From Lepidonotus clava (lineage: Eukaryota; Annelida; Polychaeta; Phyllodocida; Polynoidae), in assembly GCA_936440205.1 (NCBI GenBank), contig OW387136.1, forward strand, positions 53,247,718 through 53,311,717: 64,000 bases of DNA, given 5' to 3'. The stretch's first letter is position 1. Every line of letters starts with the position of its first letter. The position numbers and the translations under genes are program-made. This document shows positions 13,201 through 28,200 of this stretch, in pieces. The notes beneath the pieces were generated by a model. The model had not been told where the DNA came from. It ran no database searches and was given only the letters and a program-made list of their open reading frames with translations.

Positions 13201-16200
13201 TTGCGACATACAGACTTGAAATGTCCAATTTTCCCACATCCATGACATTTCATATTTTTAGCCTTACATTGATGGAATTTGTCAAATTTATACCCACATT
13301 TAAAGCATTTTCTATAGTTGTATGTATCTGACTGCTGTCTATTAGGAGTAGGTGGTCTCTGTTCCCTTTATATTGTCAGTATGATATATATAAAACCAGG
13401 GGTGCAATCTTCCTATTATCGGCTGTCTAAATTGTCTAAGAGCCTACTTTAGATAGTAAGTTGTGTATCAAAATGTAAGGAAGAGTTCTATTTACTTTGG
13501 AGTCAAAACTTGTACCGAGGAGTTGGTGTGTTATCAGTAGACACTTGACAACACTGAACAAGTTGAATATTCCCATTATGGTTGTGTTCACGTCCTTGCC
13601 CAACTTGTCCCCAAATAAGGCGTATTTGTGAACAAAATATAAGAGCTGTTTATGGTAAACCTGTTGTGACAATGTAAATATGCCTTGATTGCATGATAAT
13701 TACCCATAGGATTCAAAGAACGCATTAGCTGAAGATAAACCGACAAGATCAGCACAGGAAATGGGGGTTAGATGGTGATGAGATATGTCAGATGTTTTTT
13801 TTACCGACAGTCGAATCATCTCCTGGGAAAGGTATTGGGACAACATCAATACTCCCCCTTCTATGTATGACCCGTTCTGTCCCATCTTTTAACCAGCCTG
13901 AGGATTTGAAAGTACGTTTTAATGGAGCCCTAGCAGATGATACGTTTAGATTTACTGGAGTTGACTTGATAAAACCATAATAATAAAACCTGCCAAATTT
14001 TCAGACATATCCCAGCCAAGCTGCGACGTAACAGAAACGTTATGCAACCATACTTTTTTAGTGAGTCTGTTACTTACTAAGATGGCACGTAACAATTACC
14101 TTATTGATGGTTAGGTTGAAACCTCACCAAATCCGAATGTTACTACTACGTTATTTTTTGGTGAGGTTAGGACGAAACCAAAACAAAACATTAGAAGAAT
14201 GTCCTGTTTAGGTTGAAGAACGTAACCAGTACGTTATAATAATATCGCAGTGCAACATCACAACAGTACATTGCAGAAACGTAATTGGAAGCCATCAAAA
14301 TAACGTAACAAGAACCAGTACAGAACCAAATGTTGTTGCAACATTGTAATAATGTCACATACTTGCCTGGGTAGCCTTCTAATGGTTACTTTCCCAGCCA
14401 ATGAGCGACATAACAGACATGTTCTGGAACATTCTAATAACGTTATCAAGACATCCTATGACCTCATATCATTGGCTGGGTATGCTTAAAAAGCATCATT
14501 GCTCATATGGTCTAACTTTATAACTTGCTTTGATAAGTATATATATATTCCGTTCTTATGATGGTGAAAATAACTTTTTCTATTGACAGAAAAATATACA
14601 TCCATCCATATCTGCTTTCTCAGAACAGATTGTATCTGCCTGTCTTAGAATTATCAGTCACAACTTTTTGCATTCAGGGAACTAGTTGTTTGTGCAATGG
14701 ATATGGACTTTCTGATGGCGTTACCAATTTCCTTATTTGGGAACAACTTATGTAAGTGTACTTGTTACTAATTAGAAAAGGAAATGAGGTTATAATCCCA
14801 CAGGTGGTTCAGGACCTTACAAAGGGGGTTAGCATGTATTTACCGGGCTAGGAGTCGTAACTGCTCCCTCTGTATACACCCTTCTCACGACCCTGCGCAC
14901 TGCAGTCCAATCAACCAGCAGGCCCAAGGTGGCGGGAGTCAGGCACCTGGGTCACTCTTTCCTACATAGGCTAACTATGGGACCTTTCTGAACTTTTTGT
15001 ATAAATCTCATCAATACACTGACAAAAAAGCAAATTGATCATTTTTAGCACCCTTATTAGTATGCAAAAAGATTTGTTCTTTGCTACAAGTAATCTAATA
15101 TCATGATAAGATATGTAGTTTAAGTACATTAAGGAATTCTTTGAGTCTTGCTAGTATTTTATTTGGAAGGAAGTCAACTCCAGAAACAAGTTAATCATAG
15201 GTAGTCACCAAGGATGAGTGTTTTGGACCTCAGTAGCCACAAACACAATTACCTCTTCTACCCCTCCCCTACCACATACATAGTCCACACACTGCTAATA
15301 GTAACAGACCCTTGACCACCTGAGTGGGCCCCAATTGTCACTACACTCTGCACTAAGCCTAGTGGTCAGTGCTGCAGACTGAATTGGACTGCACTCCCCT
15401 CACTAGGGTTCATATTTCTGCCAAGAGGGGGTGCCACCTTTAAAAAGAAGGGTGTATAGACATTAATTATAAGTTTTAAAAAAAACGCACTGAGAACTAC
15501 TGAAATAATGTATACACCGCCCCAGAAAATTAGCAAATTGCGATTCTCAGCCAGTTGTTTGACTTCCAAACTATCAATATCCAGATAACAATATGAAATA
15601 GGGCAGCCTAATCAAAGCATATGCAAGCCATATTGGAACATAAACAAGTCTAGGCAGGATGTCTGACCATCCCCCTATAAAGGACTTAAAAGCCGAGCCA
15701 ATGCCTTTGCCTCAGAAAGTGGTGCGGCAGCAGTTAACCACCCAGCCAAGCATGTGATGTCATTATAGAAATGTAACAGCGTTCTGTTTTGTCCTGTGTT
15801 GGTTCTTGTTGCATTATATTGATGGCTCCCAATAACGTTGCTGCAACGTACTGCTGTGACATTACACTGTCGCATTATTATAACATTCTGGTTATGTTCT
15901 TCAACCTAAACAGAACATTCTTATAATGTACGGTTTCTGTTTCTTCATAACCTCTCCAAAAAATAATGTTATAAATAATAACATTCTGATTTTGCGCGGT
16001 TTCAACCTCAACACTAATAACAAAATTGTTATGTGCCATCTTACTAAGTAACAGACTGACTAAAAAGAGTGGGTGAATATTTCTATTACGTCGCAACTTG
16101 GGTGGGCAAGCCGTGCCTCAGTGCCCCCCAACCCTCCTGGGCAATGTGTCTGCCTTCTTATAATCATAGATCCAATCGCCTTCACTTGCCTTGATCTAAC

Positions 16201-19200
16201 CCTTGCAGGCAAATAGGACATGAAGCTCCCACTCAGCAACCCATCAATCCAGTTTGGGGGCCGCAGAGATAAAGTTAATGACGCCTAATCTGGATGACAC
16301 AAGTTAAGTGTTCTAAGTAACAGAGAAATTAGAGAGCCTGGTATAATAAATAATGTGAGTACACTGGAAACGTACGTTTAGGATGGTAACCTTCCCGAAC
16401 TAATATACATAAAAAGCCTGTATAATTCTTGGTTATCCAGTGATCACAACTCTAGGAGCCAAGGATGGCTTTGATTATAATTTTGTCCAACCCTTATCCA
16501 ACCTTGGGAGATACCCAAGGGACCGTCCGATTAGTACGCGAATTTTCAAAAATCTCAGACCCCCCACCCCGCCTGGGGCTAAAATCCGCATTACATGTGT
16601 ACAAGAACGTATGCAAATTTTCAAACAAATTCAGACCCCCCACCCCCTCCCCCCTTGATGCGTACGTACTTAATGTAAGGCCCCCAATAGGGGATGGGCT
16701 TATTATGATTACAAAGAAAATACTCTGTTATCTTAATAATGTGATTGTTTCCGTTGTGCCCGCAGGCATGGAGCTGGTGGGTCCGTCATGGCGCGTCACC
16801 TACGGCACCCTGCTCAACCTGGTGTGGGCCGCTGGGTACATGCTGGTTCCCGGCCTGACGTACGCCCTCAGAGACACCTCGTGGTCAACCCTCACACTAA
16901 TCCTCACCGCCTGCTGCACCTACGTCCTCCTCTACTTCTGGTAAGGCGACCTTTTTTTCCTTTTTTTTTTTTTTGTTTAACATCTCTTTGTATACACATA
17001 AGGGGAGTTTCACACTGGTCATAATTTTAAGATCGTATTTCTAGTTAAGATATTTAGACTTTTTCATGGTGGAGTTTCACACTTTAATATCTTATGTTCC
17101 TATTGTTATCTATAAATTATGTTATTAGAGTTAAGATTATTGATTATTAAGAGCGTCTCATCTTAAATTCTGCCAGATGTAAGAAACGCATTTCCAATCC
17201 CCCTAGTGTGAAACTCGCCCAAAGTTCTTCCGATGTCCATGAAATATAGAGAATGATGAATACGATGATGAATACATATGAATATACAGTGAATGGTATC
17301 TCGTTTTTCACCAACTATTATTACATTACTATTTACACAGTCATTCACCATCCTATTCTTTTCTTAAATACACATATAGCTTTTGTTTTTTGTTTAACTT
17401 CTGGTAACTCGTTCCAGAGTATAACCCCTCTATAATAGGAACTCTTACGGACTCATTCCTTATTGGAATGATCCAGTTTTAAAGTAGCCTTACCACCATT
17501 TTCTTCTCCACATTATCGCGATTCAAACTCAATTTCTACATCACCCCCAATAGTATCCTATTGCGCCTTTTGTTTAATAACTCTAACCTTAGATTTTTAT
17601 GTAGATCTAACATCTCAGGCGTTGAGATATATTCATTTCTATGTGATGCTATCTTTATTACCCTATTCTGCAAAGGCTGTAAGCTGTATATATCACTTGA
17701 GGTGTATTATTTTGTATACACGGTTACATGCTTTCGCCACTGGCGACCACACAGAGGCCACTCTGGTGACTAGGCAAACTACACTAATGTCTTGAGGGAC
17801 GCCCTTGAGAGAATGAAATTTACTCGCCAAATGACGTCACATGCCCTTATATGGTAAACCGTATAACAGTGTATATTCATAGAAGCATGTCAGATTATCG
17901 TGAAATGTAATGAAAATGTACCATCATAATATTAAATTTTGTATAGTGAGTGCTTGATGTCTGTGGTCAGACTTGCTATGACGTTATGGGTGTTCTGCAA
18001 TGATGTGATGTTATGAGTGATGATAAAATTAGATCAGATTGAGACCAAAGCTCAACAGCATGTCATTAAGAAGTCCCAGCTAGTTAATGTTGAGAACGAG
18101 CATGATAATACTGTCCCAGAATCATTGGATGTTAGCAATGTAATGTAAGGAAGTCATGAACGTTTCTATATAATGTTACACTGAAAACACAGAGTTGTCA
18201 AAAGTGGTGCCAAAAACGACAACCCAAGATTGTAACTGGCTGTGTCTGTGTCTGTTAGACAAAAAGTATTATTTATGAAAATTTTCATTTCGTAGATATC
18301 ATAGTCATTATAATGGCTTCCTATTATGTTATTACTAGTTATTAGGTATGGCCATTACACATAGGAGGCCTATGAGTTGTATGGTTTTGACACCATTCAC
18401 TTACAACACTGGGTTGATATAGACAGAGGCCATGACAACCTTGGGCTGTCGTTTTAGGCACCATTCACTTACAACCCTAGGGTTGTCAGGCAGGACTTTT
18501 GACTTCTCATTTTCTTCTGTGACAACCCTATGACAACCCGATCTTCATTTTTGATTCTCTGACGACCAATTTGGCCCAAAGTAGTCGGGAGAAAATGACA
18601 ACCTTGGGTTGTCATCCAGCCTCAAAATTCACAATGACAACCCTCTGACCACCCCAAAATTGTCAAAGGATTGTCAGAAGGTCGTCACACAGCATTGATG
18701 GCCTGAAATGAGCCCTGTGGTGATCCAAAAGTCACCTATGAGAGCCCAAAAGTGACCTGTGACAACCCTTTGACAACTTTGCAGTGGCTCTCTGACGACT
18801 TTGTGTTTTCAGTGTACAATGTTAAGTCACAGAGGCATCATTGGGCACTATCAAAGAACTTTACTGAAACATTAGGTTGGGATGTTGCTAGTACATAAAA
18901 GAAACACTGCAATATTTTGAATAACTTGCATGGGTAAATAGATCTAGTTGCGTTAGTTAACCAGTTAAAAGGCTGAATTTTTGAAACAGTGATGTGTCTA
19001 AGTTGCACACAACTTTATTCAAGTTTAAACAAAAGAAGGCTATGTGTCATTCTAGGGTGAGAGAAAACCAGAATTATTTGCTATAACTATGTAAATAGTT
19101 TGATAGGGTTTTCTCTTAAGGGAGAGTGATGTTATATTATACTTTGTGTAGTGAGACCAAACTGGAACTCTCCTGTGGGGAGTATAGAATAAAACAGATG

Positions 19201-22200
19201 GTGAAAATAACCTCTACTAGGCAGTCCTCGTTCATGTATCTGAAGATTCAAGCTAGCATATAATAATTATATGGTCTAAACATGTACAAAGACCATATTA
19301 AACAGGGTAGACTGATTCACATTTTAAAGTCTTGTTTTCTGTATAGTGCCAGTGAACCTTTCATATTCCATTATAGCAAGTCTAAAGAACATGATATACA
19401 ATATTTAGTATCCCTCGAACTATACATAATTTTCCTATCTACAGTAGGAATAAGAAATCATGCTCTTTGCCAAATCATGTTCCATACAGAGAGCGCACTG
19501 GACCAGAGGCCACATGCAGCACATTAACTGCCTGGCCGAACCCAGACATGCTGGTTACATGTACCTCTCTCCATTTAACATCAACAATAATTAAAGACCT
19601 GTACTTGAACTGTATGAACTTTCTCTCCATTATAAACCATGGATTTAGGGGGGTCGGATCCAGGGGGTCCTCACCACCCCCCCCCCCCCCCAGCCCCCAG
19701 CCCCATCCCCTTTTGACCAGGGTTCATACTTATCAAAGAGAAAATAACATTGTGTGCACGTGTTTGAATACGCAGCATTTACAGGTGATTTACCACATTC
19801 GGTTTGTGTTTCCAGCATAAACGTTTTGCCACTTTAATCAACTTTTCCATTTGTCATTTTTTCCTTCCTCAGCTTTTCTTCAGCAATGAACCGTGTTTTC
19901 AGAGTTACTTCAGCCAAAAAGCAACTGTAGATGTATAATACACAAGTAGCCTGTTTCATAAGAACCTTTTTGGTGACTCAGCTTTGCAAGTTTTGTTTTT
20001 GGTTTTGTGAGTTTGGGTGGATTTAGAAGAGTTGCAGGTGGATTTACGGGAGTTGTGGACGTTTTGCACGAGTTTGATTATGAAACAGTGAGATACGGGA
20101 GTTTGAAACTCTCACACAGTTTCTGTAAGCACAAATAAAACCTAAATAGACTAGTTGTATATATGTAAAACTTATATATGATATGTAGCCCCTTACCAAA
20201 GTGCTCATTCCATGTCCTTCCATGGTTACAGCGCAGTCCCCGAGTCGCCCAGATGGCAGTTGTCCCAAGGTCAGACGGAAGCCGCAATGAGGACATTACG
20301 CCGAATGGCCAAGGTCAACAAAAGGCACCTACCTGAGAACGTCACCATTAAAACGGAGGTAACTTGACAATAAGCAAAATAATGCATAGACGTGTTTCGT
20401 TGGTGTGGCACCCTCCTAGTGGTTAGTCTGAACCAGTGAGTTGGGGTTTGCACTGAAAACACAAAGTCGTCAGAGAGCCACTTTAAAGTTGTCAGAGGGT
20501 TGTCATAGGTCACATTGGGTTGTCATAGGTGACTTTTGGGGGCAGAGCAGGGCTCATTTCAGGCCATTGATGCTGTGTGACGACCTTATGAAAATCCTAT
20601 GACAATTTGGGGGTGGTCAGAGGGTTTTCATTGTGAATTTTGAGGCTGGATGACAACCAAAAGCTTGTCATTTTCTCCTGACTACTTTGGGCCAAAAAGG
20701 TCGTTAGAGAAGCAAAAATGAAAATCGGATTGTCATAGGGTTGTCACAGAAGAAAATGAGAAGTCAAAAGCCCTGCCTAAAACCCTAGGATGGTAAGTGA
20801 ATGGTGCCTAAAACAACAGCCCAAGGTTGTCATGGCCTCTGTCTATGATAAAAGTGTTGTAAAGCCCCATACCCACTAGGCGATTTTACCGGCAACTCGC
20901 GACGGGCAACAGCAGGATCCCTTGTAAAATCATTACCAATTTGGATCACCTGTTAGTATGTAACATTCAATATTACATACTAACAGGTGATCCAAATTGA
21001 TAATGATTTTACAAGGGATTCTGCTGTTGCCCGTCGTGAGTTGCCGGTAAAATCGCCTAGTGGGTATGGGGCTTTAGTGAATGGTGTCAACAAACATACA
21101 ACTGATAGGCCTCCTCAGTGTAATGGCCATACCTAATAACTAGTAATAAGATGATAGGAAGCCATTACTATGGACTAAGATATCTACAACAATAAACTAT
21201 TCATAATAAGAATGTTTGTATAAAAGACACAGACAACCTTGGGATGTCGTTTTTTGGCACTACTTTTGACAAATCTGTGTTTTCAGTGGGTTTCAGTTGA
21301 GCTTGGCCTGAGTTGTTGAGTACAAAGCTTCTATGAGTAGGCGCATAGGCCTACACTTAAGTTTCAATCAACTGGTTGATTGCTACATCAAACCAAACCC
21401 CTGAACTGTTGGACAGTTTTTTTCTGTTGATTGATAATAATATTATCTATCAACATTTTTCGAATAGTTAAGTTCTCCATCAGGATTTATGGTTTAAGTT
21501 CTTGTAATTATTATTCAGAGGATTTCGAAATGAAAATGTTGTCGCCTCAAATATTCCGTCTTATACAATTTTATAGCATCTGAGTTTGCAAAATAGGACT
21601 AGGAAAAGCTGGATACCTGAACTTAAATGCATTGGATACTTCCAAAATCAGTCTGTCCGGAATATTCTAATAAGCTACTGAAATACTACTAAGTGCACAC
21701 TCTATGTCATTTGGATATTTCGGAGTTACTGATTTACCAATTCCTAATCACGTAATTCCTACGTATTTCCTCGGATTGACTACTGAAGTGCTAATGCAAG
21801 CCCATACTAATTCTGTACTCAGTATACACTGTATTCTCACTGCATTTTGTTCCAGGTTACCCACTCTTGCTAACTCAGCTTTTCTTGACAGACAGAGGAC
21901 AAAGATAATGACGAGGGAAAGGTGTCGGTGCTGATCTTGGCAAAGTCTTCTACTCTGAGATGGCGATCTGTGATCATTTTGTACATCTGGTAAGTCAGAT
22001 GTAGCTCAAATATTGTAGATATGGGCATCGTTTATAGATAGGAATTATAGATAATGATATAGGCCTAGTTATAGATAACCTGCGCCTTAGAGCGCGTATT
22101 TGATTGTGTACTTGTGTGGGTATGGATGGGAGGTTCCATGTCGCATGTCGAATTTGAAAGACGGCCATGGCGAATTTAAGAAAAAGGTCATGTCATTTGT

Positions 22201-25200
22201 CACTTATTTAGATATTAAAGTCTTACAGAAGGACCTCCAAACACAGTGCTTGCATTTTACAGGTCAAGAAGTGAAAGCCTTTCTTTCTTATTTGTTGAAA
22301 TTGTGAAACGTCTCGGTCACATGTCCTTGTCACGAGTTCCTTTTCCACAAAACAAAGACTGTGGGGAGAGCAACCCAGAACAAGCAATATCACAATTAAG
22401 CAACATGGTTTATGATCAATCTTGTTAAAATTACATCTACTTCCACTACCAAACCAGCTATAAGTAGACTTTTTCTTTTTCTTTTTTTTTCACCTTAGCT
22501 TCTGTTTGTAGGTTTGCGGCTGCCATGGTGTACTACGGACTGTGCCTGGGTGTGGGCGACCTGGCCGGGAGCCTGTACGTCAATACCTTCATCATGGGGG
22601 CTGTAGAGGTACCTGCCTACTTCCTCTGTCAGCAGATGCTGAGTAGACGACCAGGGCGGCGAGGCAGTACCTGTATTCTGTTCGCCTCCTGTGCCGGGGT
22701 GCTGCTTGCCTCATGCCTAGTCCCGAAAGGTAGGATTTTTTTTTCTTTTTTTCATAAATCATTTTATCTACCCTGGTTGAGGTAGGGAGGATATCCTTGT
22801 CCGCCCCCCAATCCAGTCATAACGTTTTACATCTATAGTACATAGCCTTTTCATCACGATCCCGCGAAAATTTTACAAAAGTAAAAATTGATGTAAAAAT
22901 GCTGAAGTGAGACTATAGGAACATATATAAATAAATTATATACATATATATATATATATATATAATATATATATATGAATGGTTTGCTGTAAATAGAGTG
23001 ACATGTCCTTACCTGACTTGCTCACATGATTCCACGGTTGACAGGGACGTCTTTGGTGATGACAGTTCTGGCCATGGTTGGTAAACTTGGCGTCTCAGGA
23101 GCATTTCTAGTATCTTACCTACATCAATGTATAACTGTATTATCATTTATAACATATTCTTACTCACATTACATGACTTTTGATAGTGATGCCATTAATG
23201 ATGACGGTTCTGGCCATGGTTGGTAAATTTGGCGTCATGACAGCACTCCAGCCATATTACTTTCATCAGTGTAATACTGTAATACTGTAAGGTCATCAAT
23301 AAGGTATTATAATATCATCCATAAGATATCATAACCTGTCTAATTTACATGACATCTTTGTTGACAGGCATTATTTTGGTGATGACAGTGTTGGCCATGG
23401 TCAGTAAACTCGGCATCTCCGCAGCGTTCCTGGCCTGTTACATACATCAATATAATATTATAATATCATCCATAAGATATCATAACCTGTCTAATTTACA
23501 TGACATCTTTTTTGACAGGGATGCCCCTAGTGATGACGGTGCTGGCCATGGTCGGTAAACTGGGCGTCTCTGCAGCGTTCCTGGCCTGTTACGTCATCAC
23601 GGCCGAGCTCTACCCCACGGCCATCCGACAGGTGGCTCTGGGGGTGGCTGCCACTGTGGGACGGGTGGGGGGCACTATAGCACCCTTCATAGGACACCTG
23701 GTAAGTTAACCCCATATACACTAGGCGATTATCCCTGAGTCGGCCGACAGATCGCCACTAAAATCGGTCGATTCTACCCTTAGAATCAGCTGATTTTAAC
23801 GCTGATTCAGATCAAACATGCACATTTCAATATTACATAATAACAGGTGATTTACCAGTGATTCTGCCAGTTGCCTGTCGCCAATCACCGGTAAAATCGC
23901 CTATTGTGTATGGGACTTTAGGCCTAAAAAGGAAATTGTTGTATGGGGCCTTTCATTTAGTCCATAAGCAAATTTTCAAAAATCTCAGACCCCCCTCCAC
24001 ACCCCCGTTTGGCAAAAATACACATTAGATTTGTACAAGAACGTATGCAAATTTTAAAAAATATTAGACCCCCCCCCCCTTGATGCATACGCGCTCAATA
24101 GAAGGCCCCTATTCTGGTAACCCTATACGGCCAAAGGCTTCCCGGGGCTTCCCGGGGGTTATTGCTTCTCAAAAAACTCCCTAGAAGGTGTTTCTTATAT
24201 TTTATTTCACCTGTTTCATGAGAAAATTAAGTTTAAATGTTATTTTCTGGTGAAATAATGTCGCAAAAAGACGCCATCGGGAGTTATATTTCAAAACCGC
24301 CCGCGGGAGTTATATCAGTGGTTATAACCACTCTGGCTGAGAGGGTTATGACCCTTATAACTCCCTCTGGCGCTCATATAACCACCATGTAGTGTTTCAG
24401 TGGGGAAATAAAACTCAATCTAATATTTTATCCCTACCCACCTTTTTTTTTAATGAAATTTCGAAATCCAATAGACATTAGACACTTAGAGGCTGGAAAA
24501 TCTGGTGAATTTCACCCAGAGATGTACTTTAGATTGTAGAACTTGTAATAGAGGGTGTTTAGTTTTATTTCCGACGTTCAAGAATGCCCCTTAGTCTATT
24601 TGTTCAAGGTAAAGAATAATATCAAAAAGGAAATTAAATTGACCTACCTACCTATAAATCTCTTTGGGGAACGCTACCAGAACACAACTGATTTTGGGGG
24701 TTTTATAAAGTTGTCAAAGGTTCTGAATAATGAGGTCGAATAGATTTAAAGGGGGTGAGGAGAATGGGAATAATGAACATTCTGCTTGGTTTTGACATTT
24801 TTTTTTATTATTATTATTATTTTCTTATGCAAAATATCTACTAGTATGTCACTGAGCCACAACACGCACCTTTTCTTTATCTTTGTCTTGCTTTGATACA
24901 TTATCATCTTAACAATGCCCAATTATCTATGCTCTTCCCAAGCCATTTTATCAGGATTGTAGGCCATAATCCTTCCATACTTGTTGACTTGTAAGAACCT
25001 TCCGGCCATTCATCCCTATTGAGATTGCTATCAGTTTAGTGATATTAAATCTTTCAAGAGTAAAGCTTATTCCACGTACACGATTTTGCTGCCAATTTTA
25101 AAAATCTGCAGTGGTAATTACAGTTAAAGAGAGACATGACCTATATCACTGGAAACGTTTTACAATTATCTTTCAAATGTTGTGAGGCATGTAAGGTTTC

Positions 25201-28200
25201 ATACCATTTTCTTGGGGGAAATCAAACAAACATAAATTTTCTAGCATTAAAAATGGCATGTGCAATATCTTTTATAAGGTCAGTGTCAAAACAAGCAATC
25301 ATTTTCAATACCACTATTAAGGGTTCAAAAATATACCCACTCAATCATTAAGGGTTAAAAATTATACCCAACCACTGAGATAAACCAGACGAAGAAGACT
25401 TGAAGACCTAGTTAACCAAATTTATTGTTACTGTTATTGTTACCATAGGAACAGGAGCATGTAAGTTGCTCCGAAGTAGTACCTTATAAACCACCAATTG
25501 TAAAATTTATCACCTGATGAAGGCGGACGGACTCGCCGAAACGTTGTGAACAACCTCAGCAACAAACCACCAATGAAAAATAAAAGTCTCTATTGAAATT
25601 ACAATCTACCACAAACTTGCTGACTTAGTTGGTTTTGTTACCATTGACACATAGATTCTCTCACTTCTGTAACATTGAATCACAATCTGATCCCGACATC
25701 TCAGCACCCCACTCAGATTCAGTTCGGACTGCCTCTTACTCACTCCCGTTCTAACGGTCTTACAGCTCCACGTATCCATAATAGGATCCTGAATCACAAA
25801 AGTTGGAATGAACACCCTTGAAATCCACACAAGGACAAATGGCATCAACTGAACCAGCCAAGGAGACAGGCAACAAAGACGGTCCGACACCGCCAGAAAA
25901 TGACCAACAAACAAACCGTATCCCCTCCGATGCGGTTCCATACTTCAGACTACTACGCAAACTTAGACTAAGTTTGAATAGATCAGAACATCATGCCACA
26001 TACCTCATACACTGTGTTCAAAACAACATCATCCCAAGAGGATTACAAGCTAAACTACCACCCCAAGTACCAGAAGCCAATTGGGAATTCACTCTAAAAT
26101 GGGAACTCGCCCACCTTGAGTTCAGCAAAACCCTGACTAAACTCCTAGCCACCTACTATTCTGAGAGAATAACAGACTTGAACTCCCAAATTGAAGATAC
26201 ACAAGCCCTCCTGAACACAAAATGCAAAGAGCCAACATTGCAATACATCAACAACCTGATCCGAGAATTAGAAACAGAACAAACACATACCCTGCAAGAC
26301 AGGAGAACAAGAAAAATAGGAGATTCAAGAAATACACAGGAGAGGACACGTCAGGAGGAAACACCACCAACTGCATCCACAACCTCAGCAACAAACAACT
26401 AAATCCTGATCATATTGCCGTTCTAAACTTAGGACTCTCCTTCATACCCACACCAAGACCACCTAACCCAATCGAAACCACCAAAGATACCCTGCTCTTC
26501 AACAGACGTGTGAGATTAGCTCACTTTTTCCAAGACCAACCAAATTACAGGAGACATGAACCCACGATACCCACAGAATCCTCCGGTTGGATACCTCCCC
26601 CAGGAGTCAATGAAGACATTGACTCCTTCACACAATATCTACTACATACCATGATGACTAAACCAGACCATCAATACCATCCCTCCAATTTAACTGAAGC
26701 AGAAATAAATGCCCTGCACGACCTAACTCAAGATGACACAATCATCATCAGACCAGCAGACAAAGGAGGAGCCACAGTCATCCTCAATAAAGCAGACTAC
26801 ATCTCAGAAGCCGAACGACAACTGACTGACCACAAGACCTACAAAGAAACCCCTTACGACACAACCCCCTTCATTGCCAAAAGAATACTTTCTAGACTCA
26901 CAGACCTCGAGAAACAATCAAAAATCCCCAACGGAAGTGCAACCAGACTCCTACCGAAAAATATCAGAACACCAGTCTTCTACATGCTACCCAAGATTCA
27001 CAAAGAAGGAAATCCAGGACGACCCATAATCTCCAGCATAAACAGCCCAACCGATGTGATCTCTGCAACACTAGACAATATCCTCCAACCACTTCTGAAA
27101 GAAATTCCAAGCTACCTAAAAGACACTAAAGAATTTCTCAATATCATTGAGCAACAAGGCACCTTCAAAACTAACCATCACTTAGTCACCATCGATGTCT
27201 CGTCCCTATACACATCAATTCCACATAGTGAGGGCATAGAAGCCATCTCCAAGGCCTTACCCTCCCTAAACCAACACAGCATTGACCATGACGTGATATT
27301 GGAACTAACCTCCATGGTACTGAAAAACAACAGCTTCATGTTCAATGACCACTATTATTTGCAACAACACGGCACTGCCATGGGCACAAAAGTAGCACCT
27401 ACATATGCAAACATCTTCATGGGAGAAATAGAGAAACAGATAAAAGACCAAATAACCCTGAAACCAAAAATGTGGAAAAGATACATTGATGACATATTCG
27501 CCATCTTTGAGTGTACAGAGACAGAACTTATGGAATTTCTGACACAACTAAACCAACTGCACCCTACAATAAAGTTCACCTACACCCACAGCCAGACGAC
27601 CATCGATTTCCTAGACACAACAGTCTATGTAGACCAAACAGGCAAACTACAAACAAAACTGTTCAAAAAGAAAACAGACAGCAACATGTACTTACACTAC
27701 AGATCTCATCATCCAAGACATCAAAAAGACTCAATCTGTTACAGCCTATCAGTAAGATACCGAACAATATGTAGCGAAGACCTAGAATTTGAGAAAGCTT
27801 GCCAAAACCTACTGCGCACTCTAACACTCAGAGGACATCCCCACAAAAAACTAAAACTACAAATATCCAAAGCACGCCAACTAGAGAGAAAAACCCTACT
27901 ATCTGAACGCAACTCACAAGACAAGAAAATAATACCCTTCATCTTAGAATTCAACCCAAGTAACCTAAGGGCCAAAACACATCTAGAGGTCGCAAAAAAC
28001 CTACTACAAGACCGACCTGACACCGAAAAATTCAGACAAAACAAACTTATCATAGCCTACAAACGCTCTAGAAATTTTAGAGACATTCTGGTCACCTCCG
28101 CCCTCTCGTCCAGACCCACACCTAGAGGATCATACCCATGCCGTGAAAACAATTGTCAGATCTGCAGCCTGATGATCCAGAGCCAAAAGATCATCATCAA

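Larger units (their letters stand above)
7774..13370 (-). mobile_element. Ty3/gypsy LTR retrotransposon, broken fossil
   Basis: Antisense in the SLC22 intron. From its 5' side (high coordinates): a zinc-knuckle gag remnant near 13.2-13.33 kb, then aspartic protease (DTGANVS), reverse transcriptase (YVDDILVF), RNase H, integrase (HHCC-type finger and DDE core) and a C-terminal chromodomain-like segment. A polypurine tract and a probable 3' LTR follow. The 5' LTR and most of gag are absent, so age cannot be taken from LTR divergence. It is broken, with a few breaks besides the 5' loss. The long open stretches suggest moderate rather than great age. Confidence 0.88.

Noticed and set aside
13792-13980. 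Stretch open on both strands (- strand reads GFIKSTPVNLNVSSARAPLK...)
   Set aside because: No recognised domain, no convincing splice sites, and it borders the Ty3/gypsy fossil; left unassigned.
16465-16944. 159-codon frame starting before SLC22 exon c
   Set aside because: Its first part is MITE and intron; the acceptor at 16765 and the family alignment place the exon start at 16766.
23045-23441. Upstream exon-g-like copies as mutually exclusive exons
   Set aside because: They contain only the first half of the exon and no donor, so cannot replace it.
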